Assembly: GCA_021786815.1 (NCBI GenBank)
Contig: JAJYMR010000411.1
Location: 1-5,046 of the forward strand
Direction: 5' to 3'
Length of the DNA stretch: 5,046 bases
Source: Deltaproteobacteria bacterium
GTDB taxonomy: Bacteria; Desulfobacterota; Binatia; Binatales; Binataceae
A program made the position numbers and the translations under genes. The stretch's first letter is position 1; every line of letters begins with the position of its first letter. Of the stretch, positions 4,960 to 5,046 are shown piece by piece. A model generated the notes under the pieces. It made no database searches. It was given only the letters and a program-made list of their open reading frames with translations, and was not told the DNA's origin.

Positions 4960-5046
4960 ATGGACGATCCTTTCACGCGTCCGACCCCCGGGTCCGGGGT
5001 CTTTTACAAAAATCCTGTTGCTTCGCTCGAATGGCTCGAAAAGGCC
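4960..5046 (+). CDS. Probable VOC/glyoxalase-fold protein, N-terminal fragment at window edge
   Basis: Only the first 29 codons are visible and the frame is open to the edge. After a short proline/glycine-rich lead, residues 14-29 read VFYKNPVASLEWLEKA. This resembles the first strand and helix of VOC-superfamily (glyoxalase/bleomycin-resistance/PhnB-like) proteins, whose opening usually has the form hxYxDPxAAhxWLxxAFG. Such proteins are soluble metal-binding dimers with varied roles, so no reaction can be named from this fragment. The start is supported by AAGGA 8 bases upstream. The gene follows the protease by 101 bp on the same strand. A six-pair GC stem followed by TTTT falls within codons 8-16. 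Confidence 0.65.
   Translation, partial: MDDPFTRPTPGSGVFYKNPVASLEWLEKA
4983..5005 (+). other. Terminator-like hairpin within the start of the VOC-like gene
   Basis: GACCCC (4983-4988) and GGGGTC (4996-5001) form a perfect 6-bp stem with a 7-base loop, followed at once by TTTT (5002-5005). This has the form of a weak intrinsic terminator but lies inside codons 8-16 of the downstream gene. It may reflect only Pro-Gly coding in GC-rich DNA, or could act as an attenuator. Confidence 0.3.

Noticed and set aside
1..5046. Defence, toxin-antitoxin, mobile-element or CRISPR system
   Set aside because: No transposase, integrase, repeat array, toxin-antitoxin pair or defence gene is visible; the genes belong to ordinary chromosomal families.

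Overview
The window is a G+C-rich (roughly 60-65% by eye), gene-dense bacterial chromosome segment. It carries no insertion sequence, CRISPR array, tRNA, rRNA or phage gene that I can see. The taxon cannot be fixed from this sequence. High G+C, strong third-position G/C in all reading frames used, and a mixture of soil-type families (GYD, BON, CBS-tailed site-2 protease, VOC) would suit a soil or sediment proteobacterium-like lineage such as Binatota/Desulfobacterota or Acidobacteria. That is inference only.

Layout. On the minus strand, the left end holds the N-terminal 229 codons of a CapA-type metallophosphoesterase-fold protein that runs off the window. A 151-bp divergent spacer separates it from four complete plus-strand genes and one partial one. 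These are rtcB (RNA-splicing ligase, complete, all catalytic residues present), a small GYD-domain protein, a protein of three BON domains without a signal peptide, a membrane site-2 protease (M50) with a C-terminal CBS pair, and the first 29 codons of a probable VOC/glyoxalase-fold protein cut by the right edge.

Spacing. The gaps between plus-strand genes are 213, 71, 84 and 101 bp, so this is a co-directional series rather than a tightly overlapping operon. The 213-bp gap after rtcB holds three short perfect inverted repeats. The 84-bp gap before the protease holds a plausible promoter and an imperfect direct repeat, which suggests the protease can be transcribed on its own. A GC-rich stem followed by a T-rich stretch after the protease may end its transcript.

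How the genes may work together. RtcB repairs or splices RNA with 2',3'-cyclic phosphate ends. The BON protein and the CBS-tailed site-2 protease both belong to groups often linked to envelope or stress responses, so a loose stress and repair theme is possible. No gene here proves a shared pathway. I do not see a clearly new multi-gene system. The items most worth a second look are the BON/S2P-CBS pair, the repeat-bearing promoter region between them, and the structured gap after rtcB.
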